This document shows positions 15,653 through 24,050 of a stretch of 33,723 bases of DNA, in pieces. The notes under the pieces were generated by a model. The model was not told where the DNA came from. It made no database searches and saw only the letters and a list, made by a program, of their open reading frames with translations. A program made the translations under genes and the position numbers. Within the stretch, counting starts at the first letter, position 1. Each line of letters opens with the position of its first letter. The DNA comes from Lentisphaeria bacterium. Lineage in GTDB: Bacteria; Verrucomicrobiota; Lentisphaeria; Victivallales; Victivallaceae. The stretch covers positions 1-33,723 of the forward strand of contig JALEMG010000057.1 of assembly GCA_022768375.1 (NCBI GenBank). Direction: 5' to 3'.

Positions 15653-18600
15653 ATGGACAGAATTGATTTTTCCGCGATCCCGGCTGCTTATCGGCCGGTG
15701 CCGTTTTGGAGTTGGAACGACCTTTTGGACCCGGCGGAGTTGCGCCGTCAGATCCGGCTGATGCGTCAGGCCGGGATCGGCGGTTTTTTCATGCATGCCC
15801 GGGGCGGGTTGCGGACCGCGTATCTGAGCGAAGCGTGGATGGAGTGTGTCAACGCCTGTCTGGACGAAGCGGGAAAACAGGGGATGGAGGCGTGGCTGTA
15901 CGACGAGAACGGCTGGCCCTCCGGATTCGGCGGCGGTCTGGTCAGCGGCAAAGGCGAGCGTTTTCAGCAGAAGTCGCTGAAACTTGAGGAAATGGCGGCG
16001 AATTCCGTCCGTGCCGCCGCCGGGGTGCTGGCGGTTTACCGGTGTGACGGGCGCTTCCTCGGCCGCAGTTTGCCGGACGGGGTCCGGGGGAGGGTCCTTG
16101 TCTGCCGTTACGAGGTCAATCCCTACTATGTGGACAATCTGGATGCCGAAGTGGTCGGAGAATTCATCCGCGTCACCCACGAGTTCTATTATCGTGCAAT
16201 TCCGGAGGCGTTGCGCACGCGTCTGCGGGGAATTTTTACCGACGAACCGCAACTGATGCGGGACGGCATCCCCTGGTCTTTCGTGCTGGAGGCGGAATAC
16301 CGCAACGCCTATGCGCGGGAACTGCTGCCGGAACTTCCGGCGCTGTTTCGGAATTTCTCCGGCTGTGCCGCGGTCCGGGTGCGTTTCTGGAAACTGGTCA
16401 CCCGGCTGTTCGGCGAGAATTTTCTCCGGCAGATTCATGACTGGTGCGCCGCGCACCGCTGGCTGCTGACCGGGCATCATCTGCTGGAGGAGACGTGCCA
16501 GCACCAACTGCCGTGCAACGGCGCGATCATGCCGCAGTACCGGTACTACGACATGCCGGGCGTGGATCATCTCGGACGCGGCGAGCCCTCCGCGGTGAGC
16601 CAGACGCAGGTCGTCTCCAGTGCCGTGCAGTGCGGGAAGCAACAGGTTTTGACCGAAAGTTTTGCTCTGACCGGATGGAATTTCAACTTCTCCGGCATGC
16701 GGTGGCTGTTTCAGACCCAGTTGGTCCGTGGCGTCAACCGGCTGTGTCAGCATTTGCAGGGATATACGCTGCGCGGTTTGCGCAAACGGGATTATCCGGG
16801 GTCGTTTTTCTACCATCAGCCGTGGTGGGAGGATTACGCGAGGATCAACGATTATTTCGCCTTTGCCGGTATGGTCCTGGCGGAGAATCCGGCGGAGGTC
16901 CGGGTGCTGGTGGTGCATCCGATCTCCTCCGCATGGACTCACTACACCGGTGACTGGACGGCGAAGGAACTGGATTTCTACACGCAGACGCTTGCCCGCA
17001 CCACCGGGCGTCTGGACGAACTGCTGGTCGCCCACCATTATGCGGACGAGCAGTTGGCCGAAGATTGCGGCCGGGTGGAGAAGGGGCGTCTGATCATCGG
17101 CCGCGGGGAGTATTCCTGTGTGATCATCCCGATGATCGCCAACATCTCCGCGCCGCTGGCCGTTCTGCTGCGGAAATTCGCGGCGGCCGGCGGCCGGGTG
17201 CTGATGGTCCGCAACCGACTGGAACCGGAAACGCTGCAACTGGACGGCGAACCGATGCCGCCTGATCTGGCGGAGTTTTTCCGCGGCCTGCCGCAGTTCG
17301 ATTCGGAAGCGGCGGCGGCGGAAGCGGCGGCGGCTTTTGCCCCGGAACGGGTGAAGATCACCGAAGGCGGGGTGCCGACGACCCGGATGCTGGCCGCGTC
17401 GCGGCCGGTCGCGGATTGTGCCGGGCGGCGGGGGCATTTCCATCTGATCGTCTCCCGGCAGTACCGCAATTCGGCCTTTGTTCGCATTTCGCTTCCGGCG
17501 ACGGGGCGCGCGGTGGAATTCATCGACGCCGTCTCCGGGGATATCCGGCCGGTGGCGGGGGCCGAGCGGCGGGACGGCCGCTGGGAATTCGACTGGTACT
17601 TCGCCGCCGGGGACGGTGCGATGTTTCTGGTCTCCGACACGCCGGGGCGGGGAGCGGCGGTCTGCCGCCCCGATTTTGAACGGATGCCGACGGTCGGAAA
17701 ACTCTCCGACCGCTTCACGGTCGCCGGAATGGATGCCAACATCCTGACGCTGGACCGGTGTCGCTTCCGGGTGGACGGCGGCGCGTGGCGGCGCGATGAC
17801 GTCATTCAACTGCAGACCCATCTGACCCGATTGCGCCGGGAGTGCGAAGTGGAGGTGGAGTACCGCTTCTTTCTGGCGGCGGATTTTCCTCTGGGCACAC
17901 CGTTGACGCTGGTGACGGAGACGCCGGAGCAGTATGCCTTTGTCCTCAACGGGCACGGGTTTTCCGGCGCGGATGCGGGCGCGTTTTTCGATTCGGCGTT
18001 TCGGCGGATCGTTCTGCCTCCGGTGCTGCGGACCGGGGAAAACCGCCTCGTCATGCGGATGCATTACGCCCAGCATCCCGGATTCTACGAGCAGTTGGAG
18101 CGAGCGAAGAAATTTGAGACCGAATACAACAAACTGACCTTTGATACGGAGATCGAGAGCGTGTACCTGATCGGGGATTTCTCCGTGAGACACGACGGCC
18201 GTCGGGAAGCCCTGCCGCGTCTGGCGGTGCGGTATCACGGGGATTTCTCCCTCGGCCCGTCGCCGGTGCGGACGGAGGTGGACGGCTCGGACCTGACGGG
18301 TTCCGGCATGCCGTTTTTCGCCGGAAAAACACGACTGATCCAGCGGTTCCGTCTTTCAGCGGCGGAAGTCGCCGCCGCCGCCTTTCTGCGTTTTACGCCG
18401 CTGGGCGCGAACTCCTGCCGTGTTGCGCTCAACGGTCGGGAACTCGGTCCGTTTTTCTGGGGACCGTATGCCGCGCCGGTCGCGGGAATCCTGAGGGAAG
18501 GGGAGAACGTCCTTGAGGTCGAGTTGACCACTTCGCTGCGGAACATGCTGGGGCCGCATCATTTGGCCGAGGGTGAATCCTATGCAGTCCACACGATGAG

Positions 18601-18715
18601 TTTCAACCGGGACGTGAGCGCGGTGGGATACCGTCCTCCGCCCTACGATCCGGGATATTGCTTCGTCCGCTTCGGTTTCGCGGACGCGGAACTGATCGGA
18701 CCGTCCCGGCGCTGA
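15653..18715 (+). CDS. Large glycoside hydrolase (GH106-like, possible alpha-L-rhamnosidase)
   Basis: 1020 residues from ATG 15653; GTG 15650 with GGAG at 15636-15639 is an equally possible start. No signal peptide, so probably cytosolic. Seen: RPVPFWSWNDLLDPAELRRQ (about residues 14-33), GIGGFFMHARGG, AWLYDENGWPSGFGGG (about 80-95), GIFTDEPQ (about 194-201) and LTESFALTGWNFNFSGMRW (about 334-352). Together these look like a (beta/alpha)8 barrel with acidic residues on strand ends. A middle region resembles an amidotransferase-like fold, and two beta-sandwich, galactose-binding-like domains follow at the C-terminus (about 680-790 and 890-990). This architecture is common in Lentisphaerota and Bacteroidota proteins annotated as glycosyl hydrolase or alpha-L-rhamnosidase. 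The substrate cannot be told from sequence. Its own strong promoter and the absence of linked sugar genes suggest a stand-alone catabolic gene. Confidence 0.68.
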   Translation: MDRIDFSAIPAAYRPVPFWSWNDLLDPAELRRQIRLMRQAGIGGFFMHARGGLRTAYLSEAWMECVNACLDEAGKQGMEAWLYDENGWPSGFGGGLVSGKGERFQQKSLKLEEMAANSVRAAAGVLAVYRCDGRFLGRSLPDGVRGRVLVCRYEVNPYYVDNLDAEVVGEFIRVTHEFYYRAIPEALRTRLRGIFTDEPQLMRDGIPWSFVLEAEYRNAYARELLPELPALFRNFSGCAAVRVRFWKLVTRLFGENFLRQIHDWCAAHRWLLTGHHLLEETCQHQLPCNGAIMPQYRYYDMPGVDHLGRGEPSAVSQTQVVSSAVQCGKQQVLTESFALTGWNFNFSGMRWLFQTQLVRGVNRLCQHLQGYTLRGLRKRDYPGSFFYHQPWWEDYARINDYFAFAGMVLAENPAEVRVLVVHPISSAWTHYTGDWTAKELDFYTQTLARTTGRLDELLVAHHYADEQLAEDCGRVEKGRLIIGRGEYSCVIIPMIANISAPLAVLLRKFAAAGGRVLMVRNRLEPETLQLDGEPMPPDLAEFFRGLPQFDSEAAAAEAAAAFAPERVKITEGGVPTTRMLAASRPVADCAGRRGHFHLIVSRQYRNSAFVRISLPATGRAVEFIDAVSGDIRPVAGAERRDGRWEFDWYFAAGDGAMFLVSDTPGRGAAVCRPDFERMPTVGKLSDRFTVAGMDANILTLDRCRFRVDGGAWRRDDVIQLQTHLTRLRRECEVEVEYRFFLAADFPLGTPLTLVTETPEQYAFVLNGHGFSGADAGAFFDSAFRRIVLPPVLRTGENRLVMRMHYAQHPGFYEQLERAKKFETEYNKLTFDTEIESVYLIGDFSVRHDGRREALPRLAVRYHGDFSLGPSPVRTEVDGSDLTGSGMPFFAGKTRLIQRFRLSAAEVAAAAFLRFTPLGANSCRVALNGRELGPFFWGPYAAPVAGILREGENVLEVELTTSLRNMLGPHHLAEGESYAVHTMSFNRDVSAVGYRPPPYDPGYCFVRFGFADAELIGPSRR

Positions 18716-18737
18716 CCGGAACGGTCGACGCTTCGGT

Positions 18738-19055
18738 TTACAGGCCCAGCGCGGCCGCCAGATCCTCTTTTCGCCGGTAACCGGTCAACTGCTTGACCAA
18801 TTTGCCGTCGCGGTAGAAGAACAGGGCCGGGATGACGTTGACGCCCAGCGAGGATGCCAGTTGGACGTTTCCGGGGTCGTCAACGTTGACTTTGCCGACG
18901 ATGAGGTCTTCGTGTTCGGCCGCCAGCATTTCGAGTTCCGGGGTGAGTTTCTGACACGGGCCGCACCAGGTGGCCCAGAAGTCGACCAGCACCGCTTTTT
19001 CGCTCTGCGCGGTGAGTTTTTTGAAGGATTCGGCGTTAAGATGCAGTACTTCCAT
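18738..19055 (-). CDS. trxA: Thioredoxin
   Basis: 105 residues. Cytosolic dithiol reductant. Seen: VDFWATWCGPCQKLTPE with the C31-G-P-C34 active site, VNVDDPGNVQLASSLGVNVIPALFFY with the cis-proline, and GKLVKQLTGYRRKEDL. The residue after the cis-Pro region is Ala rather than the usual Thr (IPA instead of IPT), a mild deviation. It lies 7 nt downstream of the ferredoxin:thioredoxin reductase-like gene, so the two are co-transcribed and probably work together. Convergent with the glycoside hydrolase, 22 nt away. Confidence 0.95.
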   Translation of the reverse strand: MEVLHLNAESFKKLTAQSEKAVLVDFWATWCGPCQKLTPELEMLAAEHEDLIVGKVNVDDPGNVQLASSLGVNVIPALFFYRDGKLVKQLTGYRRKEDLAAALGL

Positions 19056-19062
19056 GATTTCA

Positions 19063-19269
19063 TCAGTCCTTGTAATAGAGTTTGCAATGACAGTAACCGG
19101 AAAAATTCGGGTCCGCCAGTTGCCGCCGAAATTCCTCGCACATGCAGAGGTTTTCCGGCGTGTGCTGGAGACGGCAGGGGCAGTAGCCGCCGTTTTTCGC
19201 CATCACCGCCCGCAATTTTTCGACATATCCGGCATCGGAATTGAGATGCACGCGATTCGGTAAATCCAT
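19063..19269 (-). CDS. Ferredoxin:thioredoxin reductase catalytic subunit-like protein
   Basis: 68 residues with AGGAGGG ending 5 nt before ATG 19269. Six cysteines in three CxC pairs: C30-P-C32, C42-M-C44 and C60-H-C62, in the context NGGYCPCRL, ENLCMCEEF and SGYCHCKLYYK. Catalytic chains of ferredoxin:thioredoxin reductase hold a 4Fe-4S cluster next to a redox disulfide with the pattern CPC-x16-CPC-x8-CHC. Here the spacing is x9 and x15, giving the same 33-residue span. No partner (variable) subunit gene is nearby. Being directly upstream of trxA supports electron transfer from ferredoxin to that thioredoxin; this is an inference. Confidence 0.8.
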   Translation of the reverse strand: MDLPNRVHLNSDAGYVEKLRAVMAKNGGYCPCRLQHTPENLCMCEEFRRQLADPNFSGYCHCKLYYKD

Positions 19270-19326
19270 ATTTTCCCTCCTGAAAATCTGTTAAAAAGGG
19301 GTAAAAAACATGCGGAGACGGGAGAT

Positions 19327-20106
19327 TCAACGCTTCGGCGGTTGCGCCGGTTTCCTTCCGGCCAGCCGGTCGGCCAGGACCGCGTCTACAATAGCGTCGC
19401 GGTTGGTCTCGCGGCGGCGGAGTTCCGCTTCCATGCGTTCCAGCCGTCTGCGGTTGGCGTCAAGATCCCGGCGGCTGTCCTGCAGCCGCTGCTGGAAGTC
19501 CGCCTGCAATCGATTCCGCAGTTCCGCCTTGATCCGGGCTTTTTCCGAATGATCGCCGGTATCGCGGTACTGTTGCGCCAACTTGTCCAGTTCCCGATTC
19601 CATGCCTCCCGCTTTGCGTACAATTGTTCCGCTTTTTCCCGCATGAGCGTCCGGAATTTTTCCGGGTCCTGACGCTGAATTTTCATCAGCGATTGCTGTT
19701 CCTGCGGCGAGAGGCGGGAAAACGCATGCCACATCCACCGGTAGCCGTCCGGGGAGCGCCGGGAAGTCTCGACCGCCGGGGCCGGCGTCCCCGCCGGAGG
19801 CGGAACGGGGGGCCGCGCACCTGCGCTTGAAGGCTTCTTTTCGGGCACGGCGGGAGCCGCCTGGGGCCGCGACTGCGGTTTGACCTCCGCCGGGGCGGGG
19901 ACTTTGGCCGGAGCCTTCTCCGCCGGAGGGGGAACTTGGGGCGAAGGCGCGGTTTTGACCTGACGTGCGGCTTCCGCCGGGTGGTCCGCCGCCGGAGGCA
20001 GGGTGTTGTGCTGCGCCGCCGCGTCGGTATCGACCGCGGAGCCCGCACAGCCGCCGCCGCACAGCAGTGTCGCCAGCGCCAGAGCAGGGAGGGATTTCAT
20101 TCTCAT
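19327..20106 (-). CDS. Putative lipoprotein with Pro/Ala-rich linker and coiled coil (sigma-operon third gene)
   Basis: 259 residues from ATG 20106 (MRMKSLPALALATLLCGGGC); the basic start, hydrophobic stretch and Cys near residue 20 look like a lipoprotein signal, although the GGG before Cys is a poor lipobox. Residues about 45-120 are a Pro/Ala/Lys linker that could span the periplasm. Residues about 125-250 are strongly charged and helical (RLSPQEQQSLMKIQRQDPEK, then Arg/Gln/Glu heptads), a probable coiled coil reminiscent of periplasmic sensor or chaperone proteins of the Spy/CpxP type, though not clearly homologous. Directly follows the anti-sigma gene by 16 nt. Inferred role: envelope sensor or modulator of the sigma/anti-sigma pair. 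No function is recognised with certainty. Confidence 0.6.
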   Translation of the reverse strand: MRMKSLPALALATLLCGGGCAGSAVDTDAAAQHNTLPPAADHPAEAARQVKTAPSPQVPPPAEKAPAKVPAPAEVKPQSRPQAAPAVPEKKPSSAGARPPVPPPAGTPAPAVETSRRSPDGYRWMWHAFSRLSPQEQQSLMKIQRQDPEKFRTLMREKAEQLYAKREAWNRELDKLAQQYRDTGDHSEKARIKAELRNRLQADFQQRLQDSRRDLDANRRRLERMEAELRRRETNRDAIVDAVLADRLAGRKPAQPPKR

Positions 20107-20122
20107 CTCGAGTCCAGAGTTC

Positions 20123-20452
20123 CTATATGGTGAAACAGTCATCAAAAAGTTCAAATTCCGACATGGAGGCCAGTGCGAAATTGCCCTGCTCCAGCGCGGT
20201 CATATCGGCCAGCGCCAGCATTTCTCCTTTGGCCGTCGCATCGGACCGCGTGACCGGAACGTCCGGCGACATGGCGAAGAACGTCAGTCCGGTCATCAGC
20301 ATTGCCGCCGTCGCGGGGAGCACGAAACGCAGTACCCGCCGCCGCTGCCGCAATCCGTGCGCACGCAGCGCCGCCGCCGCCAGGATCCGCCGGTCCAGTG
20401 CCGGAGGGATTTCCGGCGCCGCCGGAATCGGAATCCGCAAAAATTTTTTCAT
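20123..20452 (-). CDS. Probable single-pass anti-sigma factor
   Basis: 109 residues. A basic N-terminal segment of about 43 residues (with ALDRRILAAAALRAHGLRQR), one transmembrane helix (about 44-61, FVLPATAAMLMTGLTFFAM), then a short acidic outer tail. Start ATG 20452 overlaps the sigma stop by 4 nt and has GGGAGG about 8 nt upstream. There is no HxxxCxxC zinc motif, so it is not a ZAS-type anti-sigma. The identification rests on gene order (immediately after an ECF sigma factor) and topology, not on sequence homology. Its topology suits cleavage by the site-2 and rhomboid proteases encoded upstream in the same operon. Confidence 0.6.
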   Translation of the reverse strand: MKKFLRIPIPAAPEIPPALDRRILAAAALRAHGLRQRRRVLRFVLPATAAMLMTGLTFFAMSPDVPVTRSDATAKGEMLALADMTALEQGNFALASMSEFELFDDCFTI

Positions 20453-21075
20453 CGTAACAATCCTCCCGTATCAATTCCGGTTAGAAAACTTCGCAAACTT
20501 TTCAATGCATACCGCATCCTGCTCAGCACCGTGCCCAGAGAACACTGCTGGATCTCGGCGATTTCCCGAAAGGACAACTCCTCCTCCTCCCGGAGCAGGA
20601 ACACCTCCCGCTGCTCCGGCGGCAACTTCGCCAGCGCCTGCGCGATCACCCGCTTCAGATCCGTCGCGCCCGCTTCGCGCTCGGGGGAGAACTCCGTGGC
20701 GGCATCTTCCAGCACATGCTCAACCTCCACCTCGACGATCATCTCCGGCCGATTCCGGCGCAGGCGGTCGATGAAAATGTTGCGGGATATCCGAAACAGC
20801 CACGCGCTGAACTTCCCGTCGTCCCGGTAACCCGGCGCCTTATGAATCACCCGCAGCCACGTTTCCTCGAACACCTCGTCCGCTTCCGCCGTATTTCCGC
20901 CGCACAGGTTGTTCAAGTACCCGTACAACAGTTTCCGGTACCGGTGGTACAACGTCTCAAACGCTTTTTCGTCGCCCTGACAGAAGTCCGCCAGCAACTC
21001 CGCATCGCTCGGGCCGCCGACAACGACGCCCCCGTCTGCGGGCTCGGTCACGTTTTTTTTTCTTCTCCCAAACAT
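20449..21075 (-). CDS. ECF RNA polymerase sigma factor (sigma-70 family)
   Basis: 208 residues. Seen: region 2 (about residues 40-110) with AFETLYHRYRKLLYGYL and GKFSAWLFRISRNIFIDRLR, the -10 recognition and core-binding part. Region 4 (about 138-195) has LAKLPPEQREVFLLREEEELS FREIAEI and GTVLSRMRYALKSLR, the helix-turn-helix for the -35. An N-terminal extension of about 25 residues is unremarkable. No Shine-Dalgarno is obvious before ATG 21075; it follows the nudix gene by 21 nt and may rely on read-through translation. It directs RNA polymerase to a dedicated regulon, most likely envelope-related given its partner genes. The typical autoregulatory ECF promoter was not found immediately upstream. 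Confidence 0.93.
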   Translation of the reverse strand: MFGRRKKNVTEPADGGVVVGGPSDAELLADFCQGDEKAFETLYHRYRKLLYGYLNNLCGGNTAEADEVFEETWLRVIHKAPGYRDDGKFSAWLFRISRNIFIDRLRRNRPEMIVEVEVEHVLEDAATEFSPEREAGATDLKRVIAQALAKLPPEQREVFLLREEEELSFREIAEIQQCSLGTVLSRMRYALKSLRSFLTGIDTGGLLR

Positions 21076-21096
21076 ACAACGCAGACGAAACAGGTT

Positions 21097-21468
21097 TTAT
21101 TTTAACGAAATCAGAAAATTCCAGAATTCACGATCATTTTCCAGCAGTCCGTCCGGGCACCCGTCCGCCGGGTCTTCCCACCGGACGCATTGGCCCTCGC
21201 ATGGTCGGGGCACGGCGTCGTCGGAGATCCGGCAGCGGATGAATTCCAGAAGCAATTCCGGTTTGCGGACCCGATGGATGACCTCCCCGGGGACGACTTC
21301 CAGCGCCAGTTCCTCGCGCAGTTCCCGTACCGCCGCCGCCGCCGCGTCCTCCCCCGGCTCCAATTTGCCGCCGGGAAATTCCCAGCCGGCGGGCGGCTTG
21401 TCCGGCGGGCGGCTGGCCAGCAGGACCTGTCCCTTCCGAATGATGACGGCGGCGGCGACATGGATCAT
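21097..21468 (-). CDS. Nudix hydrolase, MutT-like
   Basis: 123 residues. The Nudix box GKLEPGED...RELREEL (about residues 34-55) is complete: G-x5-E-x7-RE-L-x-EE. PPAGWEFPGGK just before it and the length fit the MutT/NudG (CTP/8-oxo-dGTP diphosphatase) group that hydrolyses oxidised nucleotides. ATG 21468 overlaps the stop of the M50 gene by 4 nt (ATGA), which decides the start over longer alternatives. The exact substrate cannot be told from sequence. Confidence 0.9.
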   Translation of the reverse strand: MIHVAAAVIIRKGQVLLASRPPDKPPAGWEFPGGKLEPGEDAAAAAVRELREELALEVVPGEVIHRVRKPELLLEFIRCRISDDAVPRPCEGQCVRWEDPADGCPDGLLENDREFWNFLISLK

Positions 21469-22082
21469 GACAGCGCCCCGCGAAACAGGCGGATCATCGT
21501 TCCGGCTGCGAACGCCGCGCCGCTTTGAATGTGATCGATCCAGAAAAACAGCAGCATCACTACCAGAAAAAATGTTCCATTGACCAGTTCCGAGGAGGTC
21601 CGGGGCCGCCAGAACTCCCGGACGACGTTCCATCCGTCGAATCCCGGGACCGGGAACAAATTGACCGCCAGCAGAACCAGATTGACCGCCGAACCGTAGT
21701 ACAGCACGGAAATCGCAAATTCATATCCGGGCGCGAAGCGGATGACCAGCGCGGCCAGCGCCGCAAAGACCACGGACAGCCCCAGATTGGCTCCCACGCC
21801 GGCCAGCGCCACCGCAAGTCTGGCCCGGCGGGTGCGCAGATTCTCCGGGTTGGTCGGCACCTGTCCCCACGCTATGCCCAGCAGACAGAATACGATCAGC
21901 GACCACCAGCCCATCTGCTTGAATGGACTCATGGTCAGGTGTCCGAGCATGGCGGCGGTGGGGTCCCCGTTTTTCAGCGCCGCCCAGGCGTGCATGAATT
22001 CATGTGCGCAGATGGAAAAGATCACCACCAGCGCGAGCGCCGCGAACAGCCGGGGAGAGGAGAACAGCATTTCGATGAACAT
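21465..22082 (-). CDS. Site-2-type zinc metalloprotease (M50 family)
   Basis: 205 residues, five to six predicted transmembrane helices. Seen: CAHEFMHAW with the zinc-binding HExxH at H27-E28-H31, and NLFPVPGFDGWN with the third ligand Asp149 in the NxxPxxxxDG pattern. It lacks a PDZ domain, so it is the short type that cleaves transmembrane segments after an earlier cut. Lies 14 nt after queA and overlaps nudix by 4 nt. Two genes downstream are an ECF sigma factor and a single-pass anti-sigma candidate, a plausible substrate. The assignment is firm; the substrate is inferred. Confidence 0.9.
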   Translation of the reverse strand: MFIEMLFSSPRLFAALALVVIFSICAHEFMHAWAALKNGDPTAAMLGHLTMSPFKQMGWWSLIVFCLLGIAWGQVPTNPENLRTRRARLAVALAGVGANLGLSVVFAALAALVIRFAPGYEFAISVLYYGSAVNLVLLAVNLFPVPGFDGWNVVREFWRPRTSSELVNGTFFLVVMLLFFWIDHIQSGAAFAAGTMIRLFRGALS

Positions 22083-22096
22083 ATCAGCCTTGCTTC

Positions 22097-23161
22097 CTAT
22101 TTGAGCAGCATGCAGTCGCCGTAACTGTAAAAGCGCATTCCCGCCGACTTAGCCGTTTCGTAGGCGGCCAGCACTTTTTCCCGGGACGCGAAGCAACTGA
22201 CCAGCATGAGCAGCGTACTGCACGGCAAATGAAAGTTGGTCAGCAGCATGTCTTCACCCAGCGGCACGCGGGGCGGATAGAGAAAGATATTGGTGCGGCC
22301 GCGCCGCGGCGTCAGCACACCGTGTTCGTCACAGCAACTCTCCAGCACCCGCACTGTGGTGGTCCCCACCGCCAGTACCTTGTGTCCGGTGCGGCGGGCG
22401 CGGTTGGCCAGTTCCGCCGTTTCCGGCGGCAGAACGAAATCCTCGTAGTGCATTGCGTGTCCTTCGGCAAATTCACTGCTGACCGGTTTGAACGTGCCCG
22501 CGCCGACGTGAAGCGTCAGTTCGCCCACCCCCACGCCCCGGTCCCGGGCCGCCTGAAGGATTTCCGGAGTGAAGTGAAGCCCCGCCGTGGGCGCCGCCAC
22601 CGCGCCGGGAACGGAAGCGTAGACGGTCTGGTAGCGTTCCGCGTCTTCCGGCTCGTCCTCGCGCCGCAGATACGGGGGCAGGGGGATATGTCCGTAGCGC
22701 GCCTCCAGACGCGCGGTGTCCGCGGTGGAGAAGCGGATGCGGAACGTGTCGTCGGGATTGCGGCCGACCACGGTGAAACTCTCCCCTTCGGCGTTGAGTT
22801 TTCCCTCCCGGGTCAGCAGAACGACCGTGACGCCCGCATCGGCCCGTTTGCCCGGTTTCAGCATGACATTCCACTCCGCCGGGTCGCCCGCCGCGGGCTC
22901 CAGGAGCAGAATCTCGAACTTCGCGCCGTCCTCCCGGCCGTCTTTGCGTCCGAACATCCGCCCTCTCAGCACTTTTGTGTTGTTGCAGATCAGCGCGTCC
23001 CCGGGGTTCAGGAAATGGAGGATGTCTCCGAAAGGATGGATTTCCACGACGCCGGTGGCCCGGTCCAGCACCATCATTCGGGAGCCGTCCCGTTTTTCCG
23101 CCGGGTACCGGGCGATCAATTCATCCGGCAGATCGTAATCGAAAAGTCTGGTGGCCAGCAT
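22097..23161 (-). CDS. queA: tRNA preQ1(34) S-adenosylmethionine ribosyltransferase-isomerase
   Basis: 354 residues. It transfers the ribosyl part of SAM to preQ1 at the tRNA wobble base, giving epoxyqueuosine. Seen: FDYDLPDELIARYPAEKRDGSRM at the start, LICNNTKVLRGRMFGRK, PLPPYLRREDEPEDAERYQT, GAVAAPTAGLHFT (the signature), HVGAGTFKPV and TNFHLPCSTLLMLVSCF. I chose ATG 23161 because the preceding codons belong to the rhomboid gene overlap region and GAGGAG lies just upstream. The gap to the rhomboid stop is 4 nt. Confidence 0.97.
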   Translation of the reverse strand: MLATRLFDYDLPDELIARYPAEKRDGSRMMVLDRATGVVEIHPFGDILHFLNPGDALICNNTKVLRGRMFGRKDGREDGAKFEILLLEPAAGDPAEWNVMLKPGKRADAGVTVVLLTREGKLNAEGESFTVVGRNPDDTFRIRFSTADTARLEARYGHIPLPPYLRREDEPEDAERYQTVYASVPGAVAAPTAGLHFTPEILQAARDRGVGVGELTLHVGAGTFKPVSSEFAEGHAMHYEDFVLPPETAELANRARRTGHKVLAVGTTTVRVLESCCDEHGVLTPRRGRTNIFLYPPRVPLGEDMLLTNFHLPCSTLLMLVSCFASREKVLAAYETAKSAGMRFYSYGDCMLLK

Positions 23162-23165
23162 GGGG

Positions 23166-24026
23166 TCACTCCTCGCCGCGCATTTGCCGCCTGGCCTTCC
23201 GAAGCCGTTCCAGTTCATATTCCGACAGGCTGTTCACTCCCGAGGTGGACAGTTTGTCCAGCAGTGCGTCCAGTTCACGCTGGGAGACCCGCGTATCTCC
23301 GCCGCCCGGCGCGGCGGTCCGGTCGGAATGTCCCGGGCGCGGCGCGCTGTGCCGGGAGTACGAGGTCCCGGTGGCGAAAAGTTTTTTCAACGGGTCCCAC
23401 GGCAGTGTACGAAAGTAGATCCGCATCATGATGTAGCCGCCGACGAAGCCGCCCAAATGCGCCAGATGGGCGATGCCGCTGCCGCCGTTGAGACTGAAAA
23501 TGATCTCCAGGATCGTATAGCAGATCACCAGCGTGGTGGTTTTCATCGGCGCGAACGGCAGAAACAGCATCACGAATTTCCGCTCCGGCTCCAGCGTTGC
23601 CGCCGCCGCCATGACGGCGCAGACCGCGCCCGAGGCTCCCACCAGTTGGATCGGAATTTCGGAGGTGAGATGACAGAGCAGAAAGAGCAGATTTCCGGCG
23701 GCCGCGCCCAGCAGATAGAGGAGGATAAATTTTTTCCCATTCAGGTGCGGCGCCACCAGCGAGCCGAAAATGTAGATTCCCCACATGTTGAAAAAGGCAT
23801 GGCCGAATCCGGCATGCAGAAAACCCGCCGTGAAAATCTGCGTAATCACGTCGAGTCCGAACCCGTCTCCTATGGTCAGCGCCAGACGGTCGTACAATGC
23901 CGAGCCTCGCGGCACCAGCAGAAAAATGACGGCGTTGACGACGATCAGGGCGATCATCGCCTGTCTGCCGTTCATTTGCGGGGCTTCCCCGCGGTTGCGC
24001 ATGTAATCCCGGTCATAGAGGCTCAT
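23166..24026 (-). CDS. Rhomboid family intramembrane serine protease
   Basis: 286 residues, about six transmembrane helices. Seen: FTAGFLHAGFGHAFFNMWGI (66-84) with the conserved HxxxxHxxxN, the nucleophile motif GASGAV with Ser132, and the second dyad member His190 in AHLGGFVGGY. All catalytic elements are present, so it should be active against helix-destabilised membrane substrates. The C-terminal 70 residues are a charged cytoplasmic tail. It is the third gene of the nine-gene operon, together with a site-2-type protease. Confidence 0.93.
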   Translation of the reverse strand: MSLYDRDYMRNRGEAPQMNGRQAMIALIVVNAVIFLLVPRGSALYDRLALTIGDGFGLDVITQIFTAGFLHAGFGHAFFNMWGIYIFGSLVAPHLNGKKFILLYLLGAAAGNLLFLLCHLTSEIPIQLVGASGAVCAVMAAAATLEPERKFVMLFLPFAPMKTTTLVICYTILEIIFSLNGGSGIAHLAHLGGFVGGYIMMRIYFRTLPWDPLKKLFATGTSYSRHSAPRPGHSDRTAAPGGGDTRVSQRELDALLDKLSTSGVNSLSEYELERLRKARRQMRGEE

Positions 24027-24050
24027 GGTAACTCGAATCCTTCCATTGTG

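Noticed and set aside
14138-18238. 1366-codon minus-strand open frame across mscS and the glycoside hydrolase
   Set aside because: Overlaps clear MscS, nagA-fragment and hydrolase coding in other frames; its composition is typical of an antisense shadow.
18711-18724. Terminator between the glycoside hydrolase and trxA
   Set aside because: GACCG-GAA-CGGTC can pair but the stem is only 5 bp and no T run follows on either strand.
19270-19326. Promoter for the FTR-like/trxA pair
   Set aside because: A TTGAAT is present but the hexamer 17 bp away is TTTTTA, too far from the -10 pattern seen elsewhere in the window to list.
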